Under the pieces are notes generated by a model. That model saw nothing but the letters and a program-made list of their open reading frames with translations. It had not been told where the DNA came from and made no database searches. Positions 22,811-34,330 of a stretch of DNA of 64,000 bases are shown here, piece by piece. Each line of letters opens with the position of its first letter. Within the stretch, counting starts at the first letter, position 1. Position numbers and translations under genes: made by a program. The stretch covers positions 44,925,427 through 44,989,426 of the forward strand of contig CM032660.1 of the NCBI GenBank assembly GCA_019095985.1, written 5' to 3'. This stretch comes from Streblospio benedicti. Its lineage: Eukaryota > Annelida > Polychaeta > Spionida > Spionidae.

Positions 22811-23126
22811 CAGTGTTTGAAATAGTAGGGGGCCCGAGGGCCCTGAGCCCCCAACTTTTGACCAGGGCCCTTAACTTTTAGGAGTGGAGGGCCCTGCTGT
22901 CCCTCAACTATTTTGGGTGAATATTCGTGAGTCAATAGTGAATTCCATACTTTATCATGCACTAGTATATGGTTCAAATCCGTGTCTATAAAAGCAACCA
23001 ATTTCTTAAGCTAACATTTCAAACACATATCACAGCAGGGCCCTCAACTTATCTTCAGGGCCCCCAACTAATTAAAGTTAAGGGCCCTGCTGGACCCGAA
23101 CTTTTTCCTGTGAGTTTCAAACACTG
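22811..23126. mobile_element. Nested hAT-like MITE
   Basis: Inverted ends CAGTGTTTGAAA and TTTCAAACACTG are flanked by direct CATGAAC repeats (22804-22810 and 23127-23133). The interior repeats 'gggcccccaactaatt'-type words in both orientations. It interrupts TTAA element copy a and is therefore younger. Confidence 0.85.
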
Positions 23127-23640
23127 CATGAACCCAGTATTCTTACGTTCAATCGCCGGCAAAACTATTTTGACAACTGCTAAAGGATGCCAATAGCCTT
23201 TATCAAGAGCGCTCTTACGAATCTATTGCAGCGCTGGATGCTGAGCAAGGCTGATTTCCCGGATATTGGTAGAAATGGGCAAGATATGCCATGATGTGAC
23301 GAATTTGAAATTTTTGAAGAAGAATTATCATATTATTCGTCATAAAAACAAATAAAGCGTTTGGCAAACTCCCCAATAAGTGTGGACGTCGGATATCTAG
23401 TATTTCTATCAAAACGGATGATGTTTTTGTTGAGTGATCGAGTGATGCCTGTCAAAGTTCATGACGATGAAGAAATGAAAGTTTGAACACGTTTTTTGTC
23501 CGTAGTATTGTAAGTAAAAATATATTATTATGAAATACTGATGGTTTATGTTGTTTATCGTGTGTATCCTCATAAAACGTTGCTGCAATTAAAATAACTA
23601 CCGATTTTACCGCATTCAAAATTGGTCCGCTAGCTGTCAA

Positions 23641-23835
23641 ATGAATCGTAGATCTCTCGAAATAGTCAAAATTGAACTTAATGCTGTATGTATCTTTATC
23701 TATAATGGTGAAAATAAGAAACTAGACCGTCTCGTGAATGTGTACTGTAAATGTGAAAATGTTCTGATGAAAAACGTAAGAGCTACAAAGGATCATATTT
23801 CAACTATGACAATAGAAGCCCCCCACTGTGAATAA
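23641..23835 (+). CDS. Conserved 64-codon frame of the TTAA element
   Basis: Reads 'AVCIFIYNGENKKLDR', 'YCKCENVLMKN' and 'STMTIEAPHCE'. The same frame is intact in copy e (59731-59925, minus) with mostly conservative changes, but broken by a stop in copy c and by a deletion in copy b. I do not recognise it. It may be a relic of a transposase exon or simply conserved DNA. Confidence 0.3.
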   Translation: MNRRSLEIVKIELNAVCIFIYNGENKKLDRLVNVYCKCENVLMKNVRATKDHISTMTIEAPHCE

Positions 23836-24032
23836 CACGTGACGCAAAATGCGTGTCTGCCACTCAGGGTGTAGGTATCATAGAGAATTTATGTCTGGCT
23901 TCGAGAGGGTTAATGTCATAAGTTCTATGTTTAAATCGTCCAAAAACATGACAGGGTTGACATTCTCCACTTCAGTCTGGAATATTGAGTTATAAACAGT
24001 GCTGGTAGAACTGTCCTTTGGTAGCTCGTTAC

Positions 24033-25350
24033 AACAAGAGGACCATAAGGTCCTATATCGCTCACCTGCCAATGAGAATACTGATGAGGGTACCAATATG
24101 TAAATTGGGCTTCAAAATTAAGCGTGAAGTCAATTTGTCACCCACGGGTATGATTCAAATATGGTTTATCAGAATAAAAAATCAATTGAAAAATGGGCTT
24201 CAATATTAACCGTGAAGTCAATTTGTCAGCCACGGGTATGATTCAAATATGGTTTATCAGAATAAAAAATCAATTGAAAAATGACAAAACCAGTCACAAT
24301 TATTAATTTCTTTTACAGGTACCCCTGGGGATGGGGGTAAATCTGTCACCCATGGGCATGATTCAAATATGACTATTACATAAGCATATGACTCATGTTC
24401 CTTTTTTGGTGAAAATCAAATGAGAAATGAAAGTTTTATTCAACACATTTTTTTAATATGGACGCCCTGGGGAGGGGTCAATTTTACACCCAGGGGAATG
24501 ATTCAAATATTATATCAATTTTACACCCAGGGGAATGATTCAAATATGACATGATAAGACAGCCATACAAGTTGTGTACAAGTTTGTACAAAAAGCTAGA
24601 GAAAAAAAAAAAAAGAAAAAAAAGATACAATTTTTTTATATGGACCCCTGGGGAGGGGTCAATATTACACCCAGGGGAATGATTCAAATATGATATGATG
24701 ATAAGACAGTCATATAAGTTGTGTACAAGTTTGGTGGAAATAAAATGAAAAATAAACTAGTTACAATTATGTTGTTTATTTTTGGAGCACCCCTGGGGGT
24801 GGGGGGTGGGTCAATTTGTCACCCACAGGCATGATTCTAATATAGTATGAGCATTACATAAGCATATAACTTATGTGCAAGTTTGGTGAAAATCTAATTA
24901 GAAATGAAAAAGTATCACTTAATACAATTTTTTTAATATGGACCCCCAGGGGAGGGGTCAATTTTACACCCAGGGAGATGATTCACATATGATATGATGA
25001 TGAGACAGCCATATAAGTACTGTACAAGTTTGGTGAAAATCAAATGAAAAATAAAGAAATTATATGGAAAATATGAATTGTCATTTTTTTTTATATGGAC
25101 CCCTGGGGAGGGGTCAATATTACACCCAGGGGAATGATTCAAATATGATATGATGATAAGACAGCCATATAAGTTGTGTACAAGTTTGGTGAAAATCAAA
25201 TGAAAAATAAAGAAATTATTTAGAAAATATGAATTGTTGACGGACATGTTGACGGACATGTTGACGGACAGACGGACGGACGGACAGACGGACGACGGAC
25301 GAAAGGTGATCCCAAAAGCTCACTTGCTGTTTCACAGCAGGTGAGCTAAA
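24033..25350 (+). mobile_element. Pearl-like element P2, copy 1 (complete)
   Basis: Head 'aacaagaggaccataagg' with 'atcgctcacctgcc', tandem cores of about 155 bp ('acccctggggaggggtcaat', 'acacccaggggaatgattc', 'aagttgtgtacaagtttgg'), a GACG-type microsatellite (about 25240-25296), and the tail 'agctcacttgctg' with 'gcaggtgagctaaa', which mirrors the head. A near-identical but internally shorter copy lies at 47663-48630. This head/tail is very common in mollusc genomes, as I recall. Confidence 0.85.
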
Positions 25351-25354
25351 AACA

Positions 25355-26400
25355 GTTTATATAATAACCGATGTGTGAATTTGTGTTTAATATCTCATCG
25401 TAACGATGATAATCAATTTTTTGCAAAAATGTTATACAAATGGCTTGTTCCCCACCGCCATTTGTAATATCCCATAATTTAGCATATTAGCCTTTATCAC
25501 AAGTTGCAGTATTTTAAACGCCGATAACGAAGCAGAGCGATGTAGACTAAAACCTTTATTGAAGCAGAAGTGCATAGTTGTGGTATAAAAGTTTCAATCG
25601 AGGCAGTTTCTTTGTGGTTAATTTCCAATGACGTCATTAAAAAGAATAATATCTCCTTGTCACCAGGAAGAGTAGGTCTTTCCCTTCTAAATAGTATACG
25701 ATATGTCAGGTCAATTTTCATAGAAATATGAGTATTTAGTGACACAAAAACCGTTCTTCCAAATGATAGTAAAATTATATCAATTGTACTTGCTTAATGG
25801 CCACACAATTTACATTTGTATGTGAAGTTTATTCGGTTTAGCTTGACATTCAGGATTATCACGTGAGTATGGGCAATCCTTCTGTATGAAAAGGTGGTTA
25901 ACAGAGAGGGTTATTTTCCCGTGAAAAAGTTGGAGTTGACTCCTATCTGGTAGAATATGACTTCAATGTCAAAAAAAGTAGACTCGAAGCCTTGGTACAT
26001 TTCAGCGTGGAATATTGCGTGACACACGAAGCAGACGTAACTCTGCTTCGGTAGATCCTTATAAAATCGGTTTATGTGGTATTCGCTGTGTGAATTGTTA
26101 GTTAGCATATTATATCCACGAAAATCAATTATTTACAAAAAATATTTCGCATGACTTCTACCTACCCACCATATGCAATTAGTTCATTGGTTAAAATTCC
26201 ATGAGGATATGTAGGTCGGCCAATTGGCGATAAGCGGCCGTAGATAAGAGACATGTGGGTGGGGTTTTAGCCTATATCAAACACGCGCTGTTTCGCAACA
26301 TCGACTAAAACATTATTGACCATCTAGACTAAATGTTTAGCGGCTATAAAAAAAAGACTCGATGATGTATTCTGCACACAAATCCCTTGTTATCACGGCT
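25355..26400 (-). repeat. Dispersed repeat R and associated segment
   Basis: Read on minus, 25900-26160 matches the R copies at 10975 and 45107 ('gattttcgtggatat', 'accgattttataaggat', 'gctgaaatgtacca'). 26240-26400 matches, inverted, 43680-43830 ('gactcgatgatgtattctgc'). An end-like 'gataatcaattttttgc' near 25410 suggests the repeat folds back on itself. No TIR with a target duplication was identified. Confidence 0.6.
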
Positions 26401-26630
26401 GTTCTCCAGGATTTCTTTAGCTTTATTTGCTAATGACATGCGCGTAAACAGGGTTAGCACACTCCCAAATACTTATTTTTCCAGGGTTTTTCAGGGGTAT
26501 TTTGACATAAAACGTGTCATTTTTCCAGGGGTTTGAGCTAATTTTCCAGGGTAGTTATCTTCGATGATAATTAAATTGTGGTACTTCTTGAATTAAAAAA
26601 AAATATATAGACGAGTGTACATCCTTCACG

Positions 26631-26742
26631 GTCACTTAAAAAAAATAGGTTTTTATTCATATAATCTTACCGAAGGTAGTAACTTACCTTTGGTAAGATT
26701 ATATATGAATAAAAAACTTTTATTTTTTTCAAGTGATTGTGA
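26631..26742. repeat. Foldback hairpin, arms of about 50 bp
   Basis: From 'gtcacttaaaaaaaat' to 'caagtgattgtgac' the sequence is one imperfect inverted repeat centred near 26686. The inner arms 'attcatataatcttacc' and 'ggtaagattatatatgaat' are nearly perfect. Consistent with a very small foldback MITE. Confidence 0.75.
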
Positions 26743-27592
26743 CACCCTTCCTGTACAGATGCAATTTAGAGTGATCTATCTAAAGAGGATCTCTACATAG
26801 CATATGCATATGCAAGGTTTATTTGTTGACACTGACTGCATACTTTGACAATATTTTGAATATTCTAATGACATCTGGTCATGGTTAGCGACACTGGGAT
26901 AAAATTGAATGAATTTCTAATTTTTTCTTTAAATTTGAAAAAAAATCTATGTCTGAAGGGAATATCATTTAAAAAAAAATATATCAAAATCCGACAAAAA
27001 TTGACAAAGTTATTAACATTTCTTTGTCTGTTTTGGGGGTATAAATTCGGACACGATTTTCCCATTTACCCATGTTAAACGTGATTCAAAATCTGTCCAA
27101 TTTCCTGTAGTAAAAAAGCTGATGCTGCAGACCCACAAAGTCTGAGATGCCTTTTTTAAATTCAATAATTGACATTGTGTTTGATGTTCTGACCATCCGG
27201 CAACAACTATGAAAATTTCATACTCATCCGCCTGATCAACACATATATACTATATTTTCTTAATTTTACTGCAATTCTTCCTGAGGTTGCCCTGGTGCCG
27301 TGGTGGGCCCCTGTTTATGTCTAATTCACTGACACCAGCCCAATAGAATTTGCTTTCATTTTCGCTCACATTATCACATGTTTTTGTCTTTCAAACTACA
27401 TAAACTTCACCCATCTTATTGTCAAAAAGTAGTATACTTTACCTGCATCCGTTCTTCATCATCGAAAAACACAGACACATCCTCAATTCAAAATAATTAA
27501 AACAATTGTTAAACATTTCTGATAAATATCTGAAACCAGGTCTGACACCAAAGTGCCGGTGGAGGTGCCACTTAGACTGGTGTATAATAACA

Positions 27593-28717
27593 AATTATTG
27601 ACCACTATAGGAGTTTATCTAGTCCAATTTACCTGGCTTTTTTAGATGCTTCCAAAGCATTTGATAAACTCAACCATTGGTGCTTATTCAGGAAGCTTTT
27701 AGATCGTGGTATACCTGTAATAATTGTAAGACTGTTTCACATTTGGTACACATCACAGCTTTACTATGTTCGATGGGGCTCTACATTGTCCTCTGGATTT
27801 CACGTATCAAATGGTGTAAGACAAGGAAGTTTAATCTCTCCAATTTTCTTCAATATATATGTGAATGATTTAAGCAACGTATTAAATAGTAAACGATGTG
27901 GTTGCAACTTGAATGGTGTAAACTATAATCATCTACTGTACGCAGATGATACCATACTTTTAGCACCATCTCCTAGTGCCCTTCAAAAACTTATAACAAT
28001 ATTTAAGTGAACGCTTTGCATCCAGCAATGAAATTATATATAATCCTAATAAGTCTAGAATAATGTGTATTCAGCCGAACAAGGACAAGGTCAAAGTCCC
28101 TGTCTTTACTATAAATGGAAAAAATGTAATGATTGTTGAACAATTTAAGTACCTAGGTTTTTGCATATCCAGTGACATGAAAGATGACTGTGATATTAAT
28201 CGACAAATACGTAGTTTTTACAGCAGGGGCAATATTGTCATAAAATGTTTTAGACACTGTAGTGATGAGGTAAAAAGTTTACTTTTTAAGACCTATTGTT
28301 CTAATATGTATTGTTCCCATCTATGGAGTAAGTACAGTATTTATTCATTTAGAAAACTTAAGACATCTTTTAACAGAATTTTTAGAATGTTGTTTAATTT
28401 AGATAGAAGAGCCTCTATATCACATAATATGTTGTTAAACAATATTAGAGCTTTTGATGTAAATATTAGGAAGTACATTTTAAATTTTAAAAATAGACTT
28501 GAAAATTGTAATAACGTTTTTAATTCAGACTCTACTTGACTGCTGGCAGTACCCTAACTCATTATTATTCCTAGAGTGGAAAAAAACAACTGTACATTCT
28601 GTGATATGTTTGTGATTTTATGCATAGTTTTATTTATGTATGTATATATGTATATTTTATATTTTATGTCTTTTCTATGGAATTTTAATCCGAAATAAAT
28701 GTTTCTATTCTATACTT
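27593..28717 (+). pseudogene. 5'-truncated CR1/Jockey-type LINE, reverse transcriptase
   Basis: The first frame (27593-28010) carries RT motifs in order: 'YLAFLDASKAFDKLNH', 'SNGVRQGSLISPIFFNIY' and 'HLLYADDTILLAPS' (catalytic YADD). A one-base frameshift near 28010 moves the rest to another frame (to 28539): 'NEIIYNPNKSRIM', 'EQFKYLG' and a thumb/C-terminal region ending in a stop. A short AT-rich 3' UTR runs to about 28717. Endonuclease and the RT start are missing, as after 5' truncation. It lies antisense in the last intron of the deaminase gene. The clade is uncertain. Confidence 0.8.
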
Positions 28718-28740
28718 TGTCTATGACATTTGATGTCATA

Positions 28741-28940
28741 TTTCTTTCCGGGTTTTCTTTTTTGTTCTCCCAAAGATAATCAAATAATAGTAATTTACTT
28801 CATATTTGCCATAAAATTTACATTGGAATGCGTTGTTTATGCTCTTTCAGTTCTCGCATATCATTATGGTGTCAAGGTCGCCAGAGTTTGTCTATGAAGA
28901 TAATTTGATGTCTTGTCTTTTTTTGCCAGAATTGCGTAGT
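28741..28940 (-). mobile_element. Second TTAA element family, fragment split by copy b (left part)
   Basis: Matches, inverted, the interior of the element starting at 43235 ('attctggcaaaagagg', 'ctgaaagagcataaacaac', 'attatttgattatc'). It continues at 30263-30348 on the other side of TTAA element copy b, so copy b inserted into it. Confidence 0.75.
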
Positions 28941-30262
28941 TTAACCCTCTCAAAGCCAGACGTAAATTCACTATGATACCCCCTGAGTGCCTGCCAGACA
29001 CCCATTTTGCGTGACGTGTTATTCACAGTGGGGGGCTTCCATTGTCCCAGTCAAAATATGATCTTTTATAAATAAAGCTTTTACTTTTTACATCAGAACA
29101 TTTTCACATTTACAGCACACTTTCAGGAGACGGTCTAGTTTCTTATTTTCACCATTATAAATAAAGATACATACAGCACCAAGTAAAATTTTGACAATCG
29201 TCCATTCATTTGACAACTTCCGCAGGTGATTTTAAATGTCGTAATATCAGTACAAATTTTAATTGCAGCGACGTTTTATCCTGGATACACACGTAAAACA
29301 ACATAAACCATCCATATTTCATAATAATATATTTTTACTTACAATATTACATACCAAAAAACGTGTTCAAACTTTCATTTCTTCATCGTCGTGAACTTTG
29401 ACAGGCATCACTCATTCACCCGACAAAAAACATCATCCGTTTTGATAGAAATACTAGATATCTGACGTCCACACTTATTGGGTAGTTTGCCAAATGCTTT
29501 ATTTGTGATACGGTATCCAAGATACAATAAGATGAGGCATGAATGACGAATAATATGATAATTCGTCTTCAAAAATTTCAATTTCGTCACATCATGGCAG
29601 ATCTTACCTATTTGGACTGATTTCCGGGAAATCAGCCTTGCGTAGCGTGCATCGCTGCAATAGATTCGTAAGAGCGCTCTTGATAAAGGCTTATTGGCAT
29701 CCTTTAGCAGTTGTCAAAATAGTTTTGCCGCGATTGAACCTAAGAATACCGGGTTCATGTACTCAAAATTAGTTGTGTTGATACGAGTTTGAGAGTCTAG
29801 TTTTAGATTTATTTTTGGTCTTGATGCAAAGATGGTTTCTCAAGGATGCTAGCCATATATGACAAGCCATGGTTTTGCCACCCCAGCACTGTGACAAAGA
29901 ACTAAGTGATGTGCCACTAGTTTTACTGGGTGGGTTTTGCCTTCGCAAATAAGAATATTTCAGGGCTCAAAATTGCAGCACATGATGTGTGTTGGGTGAG
30001 TAAATATTCGTTCTCACGAATAGAATTAAGATATTAAGACTATGCTGCTTATTTCCTTCTAGAAATACATTGAAATGTCAAGGTAACGTTGTTGTTGACA
30101 CACCGGAATTTGAGACAAGAACCATGAGTGTTTACATACGAATATGGCAGACAAACTCAAACTGTTTTTTTTTCTGAAATAAGACTCATACAGGAGCCCA
30201 TGACACTGAAGGGGGTATTTAGAGTGGGCTCCTGTAGGAGCCCACAGCATCCAAAGGGTTAA
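28941..30262 (-). mobile_element. TTAA-flanked piggyBac-like element, copy b
   Basis: TTAA at 28941-28944 and 30259-30262 bound 1314 bp. The right end has a palindromic box (arms GTGGGCTCCT and AGGAGCCCAC, 30224-30245) and a half box 'caggagccca' about 44 bp inward. The interior matches the other copies. The element is inserted in another TTAA element, and the TTAA is duplicated at both junctions. Lies 106 bp from the deaminase exon at 30369. Confidence 0.88.
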
Positions 30263-30348
30263 TGCGCCTTGGAGGCGCATACGGCGCCTACGTGTGATTG
30301 CATTTCACATGGGTCGTCACTAATAACAGCTGCTGAATAAAGGGTTAA
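30263..30348 (-). mobile_element. Second TTAA element family, terminal part
   Basis: Ends in AGGGTTAA at 30348. Contains 'attgcatttcacatgggtcg', which matches, inverted, the 43235 end ('ggcccatgtgaaatgcaat'), and an inverted GGCGC/GCGCC pair (30265-30290). It ends 20 bp from the deaminase exon. Confidence 0.7.
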
Positions 30349-30368
30349 AAGAGCTTTTTTGGCCTTAC

Positions 30369-30491
30369 CTGTAATTTGGTAATGTCGCAAGGTGACCTTT
30401 CTTACAAAGTACAGCCATTTCGCGGAACCGATGTAGGAATGCGGCTTTGCACAATCGGCTCGCTGAAGTGCTGCCAGTTTTGAATGGTGAC
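30369..30491 (-). CDS. ADAD1-like exon, 'SRLCKAA' helix
   Basis: A TTGTAG acceptor and a GTAAGG donor bound 123 bp, phase 2 in and out. Peptide 'SPFKTGSTSASRLCKAAFLH' then 'RFREMAVLCKK'. The 'SRLCK' block is diagnostic of ADAR-family deaminases, and 'SPFK.G' resembles ADAD1 in particular. Two TTAA elements abut its 3' side. Confidence 0.93.
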
Positions 30492-31542
30492 CTACAACAG
30501 AAAGAAATATAGTTATTAGGCCAGGGTAACTTGATTCTATGGATGACGAAAAAATTGTCCGTAGAATTTTCCACGAGGTGGGTAAGAATAATAAAATAAA
30601 TCACATGGTCAATAGGGGGAAAAATAAAAATAAACTAGATCAGCAAACATTCAAGGAACGTATGAATTTCCCACAGGGGTGTGAATGACTTGCCATGAAC
30701 AGACAGCATGAGCATAACACGTCTAATAAATGTCAACCAATCTAAAATGATTCCCATGATACATTTTTTTTCCAATTAAAAATATATATATATATCTTAT
30801 TAATTTTATCAAAGTGCAGCTATTGGTGGTTCACATATATTTCGGCATACAAGAAAAATGGAGTTTACTCATTTCTGAATTCTACCACAGTAATAATGTA
30901 TAGTTATCCAGAATATGTTTTTCAACCTGTATATAGGTGTGCAACATGAATCTTCGACCATTGTGATACCTTTGTTATTTTTATGTTTATTTTTACTAAG
31001 GCAATTTTCCTTAAGAATACTGCATACCGTGTTGCCGTGACGTACATAGAAGACATGCAAGCGGGTCTTGTGTACTGAATGTTGGATATGTAAAGCAAAA
31101 ACGCAATACAATATACCAAAATATATGTGAGCAACCAGTAGCTCTAGATGTCAGAAAAAATGCGTCACATTTTCATAAAGTTTGGTGGCAAATCCCCCCA
31201 AAAAAACACTTGCGAGAGGGGGGTGTCCCCCCGCTCGCACTCACCCCCGCGGCACCTAATGGCACCGCATACTCGGCTTCACCAAGTACATTGACACATC
31301 ATCCTATACCATTTCACGTTTTGGCTGTCAAAAGCTTCGTCGTACAAGTCATTCGTTTGGGGTATAACGGCGGTACCATCATGTTTAAAACTAAATAATT
31401 ATATGTAAAACCGCATAAGGAATCATCATGCACAATTTATTTTAGTATTACGTTTTTATTTTAAGAGAATATAAAGAAGTTTCATTTTGAGAGCATATCA
31501 ATCTGCACTCACTGCAGCCATTTTTATGCGCATAGGAGTAAA

Positions 31543-31608
31543 TGAACAAGAGGACCATAAAGGTCTTAATATCGCTCACCTGCATGTGTAAATTTGGCTT
31601 TAAAATTA
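31543..31608 (+). mobile_element. Pearl-like P2 head fragment
   Basis: 'aacaagaggaccataaagg' and 'tatcgctcacctg' match the head of the P2 element; the rest is missing. Confidence 0.75.
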
Positions 31609-31682
31609 AGTGAGAGGTGCCCTGGTGAATGATGAAACAGGTTCAGGAAGCACATTTAGTGTTAAAAATATAAGAATACCTA

Positions 31683-32008
31683 TTATGGGGAGGGTACCCC
31701 CCGAACCCCCCATTTTTTATTTTATAAGGCTAAAGGCCTACCCCCCAGACGCTCCCCGGGCATTCTCAACTAAACCCAACTCCTGGGGGCAAAGCCCTCC
31801 CAAAATATAAGAAGACCACCTCTCTATAGTTGATAGCAGTATTATAGGCAGGAGGACGTTATGACCATTTTTTAAAATTATTTCTCAATGTTATTTTGGG
31901 GATGCCCCCCGAAACCCCCGTTTTTTATTTCATAAGGGCTAGGGCCTACCCCCCCAGACGCTCCCCGGGCACCCTCAACTAAACCCAACTCCTGGGGGGC
32001 AAAGTCAC
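31683..32008 (+). repeat. Tandemly repeated C-rich module, period about 217 bp
   Basis: Two copies of 'acccccca' ... 'gacgctccccgggca' ... 'aactaaacccaactcctgg' lie near 31686-31800 and 31903-32008, inside the Harbinger-like element. Confidence 0.75.
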
Positions 32009-32586
32009 CCACACACCCACCAGGTGTTGCACGTTTTATGTTGGGTCGCCCAGGTTAGGAGGAGTAATTTTTATTGTTGATGCAATTTTACACCAAATCA
32101 TGAATGAAAGGTTTACTACGCTGCTCTGATTGGCTATGCAACGTGATGGACAGCTCAGGGGCTGGCAGGTCACTTCAAAATTGTTATGCAAGAAATCCGT
32201 CTCGGCCACTTAGAGTGGAGGACTGGTGGGTGTGACATAATTTAACCAATAGACTGCTTGATTAGCACTCTCGATCTTGCGACTTTGACTGTTTACAGAG
32301 TACTTTAAAGCAGAGGTCTGTGCTTAACAAAAAATCATGAAAAAAGACTAGGGTTTGACATTGGTCTCAAGGTCGGGCTGAGCCAATAAGAATTGGACAT
32401 TAAGGGGTGTGTCAGAAGAGCACCCTCACACAGTGCATACCCAGTCAAAAACAATCATTTCCCCCAGGGAACCTGTGGGAAATAATCAAACTTGCTAATT
32501 TTAAGCGGAAACATGCACACTTGCGTGTCAGTTCACATGTCCCGCGCACCTGCTGGGAAACCGAAATCGAATGCATAGGCGTCCTT

Positions 32587-33388
32587 TAGAGGTCGGATGG
32601 TTACGGTTCGGGTCGGTTACGGTTTTTACATACCAAAACAGAACCGATGTCGGTTAATCGACACGGCGTTTATGTTGTACTAGATTACGTCATGCGTCCA
32701 CATGTTGAACTAATATACTTTGTCTGTACTATACATTAAACATACACGTATATTATACACAGAAATCGGATTTATTTATTCATTGGTCTTGTTTCCAACG
32801 CCGCTGTATGACTGCTCCTGATTTATTCATATAGTCTCATATAGTCTGTAATGCAACATTGTGAAATGAATGGAAAAGTAGTACTTCAAATATTGAAGTC
32901 ATTACTGGGAAATTAGATCTAGACATCTAGACTACAGTGTTATTGATTTGGGGAACAAGAACACGTTATCAAAGGACAAAATTGCGTACAGCGTTCTACG
33001 TATGTCATAACAGTCAGTCTATAGAAAACGGAAGCCATGTAGTTTGACACAACGCCGGTAGAGGCGCTTTGTACCAAAGTGCATTTAAAAATGGCCGCGT
33101 CCCTGTGCAAATAATAACGCGACCTCAATCAATCAATATCGCGTAATTTTGTGTGATAAAACTCATAAAAAGGACAAAAATTACACTCGCTAGTTCTGGC
33201 GAGTAGTTTTGAACTTATACACGCTAGCGGGAATTTACACTCGCCTGTGTCGACTCGACACAGGCGAGTGTAAATTTGGTAATGCCTTAAGACGTACGTC
33301 AATTCGGTTAATGGACTAGTGATTTTGTAACCGGCTGTCAGCCAAAACCTATCCGACGCCGGTTAACTGCCTAACCGTCCGACCTCTA
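32587..33388. mobile_element. hAT-type element nested in the Harbinger-like element
   Basis: Inverted ends TAGAGGTCGGATGGTTA and TAACCGTCCGACCTCTA are flanked by GCGTCCTT (32579-32586) and GCGTCACT (33389-33396), an 8-bp duplication with two differences, as for hAT. No transposase. It contains a perfect 43-nt palindrome at 33233-33275. Confidence 0.78.
33233..33275. repeat. Perfect 43-nt palindrome
   Basis: ATTTACACTCGCCTGTGTCGA, a single C at 33254, then its exact complement. The word 'acactcgc' also recurs just upstream (33183). Confidence 0.95.
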
Positions 33389-33754
33389 GCGTCACTAGCA
33401 AATATGGCGCCATCGGCCGACGAATATAATAAAAACATGGATCTTTTAGCTGAATCGTTGGCCAATATAAAAACACGCGCCATTTGAAAGATTATTTGTC
33501 TATTGGGGGTTGTTTTAATGCATCCGCGCTCTCGTCATCCATAGAATCCAGTTACCCTGACCTTAGTGTAATTTCTTCAATTTCCTGTGCCTCTTTGTTT
33601 AATTCTTTTAAGCATCAGAGGAAAGCTCTTATATGATCTTATATAGTTTTATGTATAAAACATAACACATTAATATTACAATGTAGTCTATGTAACATCG
33701 TTGGGGCAAGACTACCCCACTGGCGACAAACAACGACAAATGATGATGAAGTAC

Positions 33755-33986
33755 CTTTCCACTGCTCTGCCGCTGATGCCGTCAATTATCTCTATTTTTT
33801 CATCGAAATGACACCAATTAATACTGTGAGTTTTGTGCAAGTCTGCAGTGGTGGCTGTCTCGTACAGAGAGACGCGGCCAAGATACGGGTGGTGAATCTG
33901 ATATCCGGGTGGCAGGTAGTCGTTGATAGCATCGTTGAGTCGGCAGCAGATGGCGCGTGATATATGGCCGTGGTTAAATCCATAAC
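33755..33986 (-). CDS. ADAD1-like exon, 'HGHISRA' block
   Basis: A TTTACAG acceptor and a GTACTT donor bound 232 bp, phase 1 in and phase 2 out. Peptide 'YGFNHGHISRAICCRL' (ADAR2 has LYHGDHLSRA here), 'HHPYLGRVSLYETATT' and 'SINWCHFDEKIEIIDGISG'. The last block resembles the 'LEIVDGLSGK' of ADAD1. Confidence 0.93.
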
Positions 33987-34067
33987 CTGTAAAGGATTTT
34001 CATATATTCATACATATTCACATTCTAATAACAATAACAATAACAATTGCAATAACAATAACAATTA

Positions 34068-34330
34068 ATGTTTAAACTTCTCTCTCTCTTCTTTTTAGCA
34101 AGCATATTTCTACCAACGATAGATATAGCTAGGACGGGTTTTACAACCCTAAGCTTCCATTTGACTATAGCAAGTGGCCTTGGCTGGACTCGAACTCAAG
34201 GAACTCATGGAAGCTTAGGGTTGTACAAACCTGTCTTCAGCTATATCTATCGTTGATAGAAATATGCTTGCTAAAGTAAAAAGATGTGAGAAGATTAAAA
34301 ATGTATCCGCAAGCACTGGGAAACACATAT
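34068..34330. mobile_element. SINE family B, two copies head to head (foldback)
   Basis: Left arm 'gcaagcatatttctaccaac' with 'gatagatatagct', 'acaaccctaagcttcca' and a tRNA-like 'ctggactcgaactc'; right arm repeats these in inverse order from 34205. The whole unit is an imperfect inverted repeat of about 230 bp. It matches the pair at 2125-2590. Confidence 0.7.

Larger units (their letters stand above)
22371..23913 (+). mobile_element. TTAA-flanked piggyBac-like element, copy a
   Basis: TTAA at 22371-22374 and 23910-23913 flank CCCT...AGGG ends. The left end has the palindromic box TGTCGCAATATTGCGACA (22390-22407) and a second, degenerate GCGCAATATAGCGACC box about 45 bp on. The interior matches four other copies and holds an intact 64-codon frame (23641-23835). 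A 316-bp hAT-like element (22811-23126) is nested; without it the length is about 1.22 kb. Lies in the last intron of the deaminase gene, inverted relative to copy b. Confidence 0.85.
30519..33562. mobile_element. Harbinger-like TIR element, about 3 kb, with nested insertions
   Basis: Inverted ends GGCCAGGGTAACT and AGTTACCCTGACC, extended by a matched 'gattctatggatgacga' segment, are flanked by TTA on each side (30516-30518 and 33563-33565), typical of PIF/Harbinger. No transposase is readable; a 27-codon frame at 33404-33487 is all that looks open near the right end. It contains an 802-bp hAT element, a P2 scrap and a C-rich tandem repeat. Confidence 0.75.

Noticed and set aside
24033-25350. 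Regular direct repeats that could suggest a CRISPR-like array
   Set aside because: Units are about 155 bp, continuous and homologous throughout, with no unique spacers; the setting is a spliced animal genome. It is a pearl-like element.
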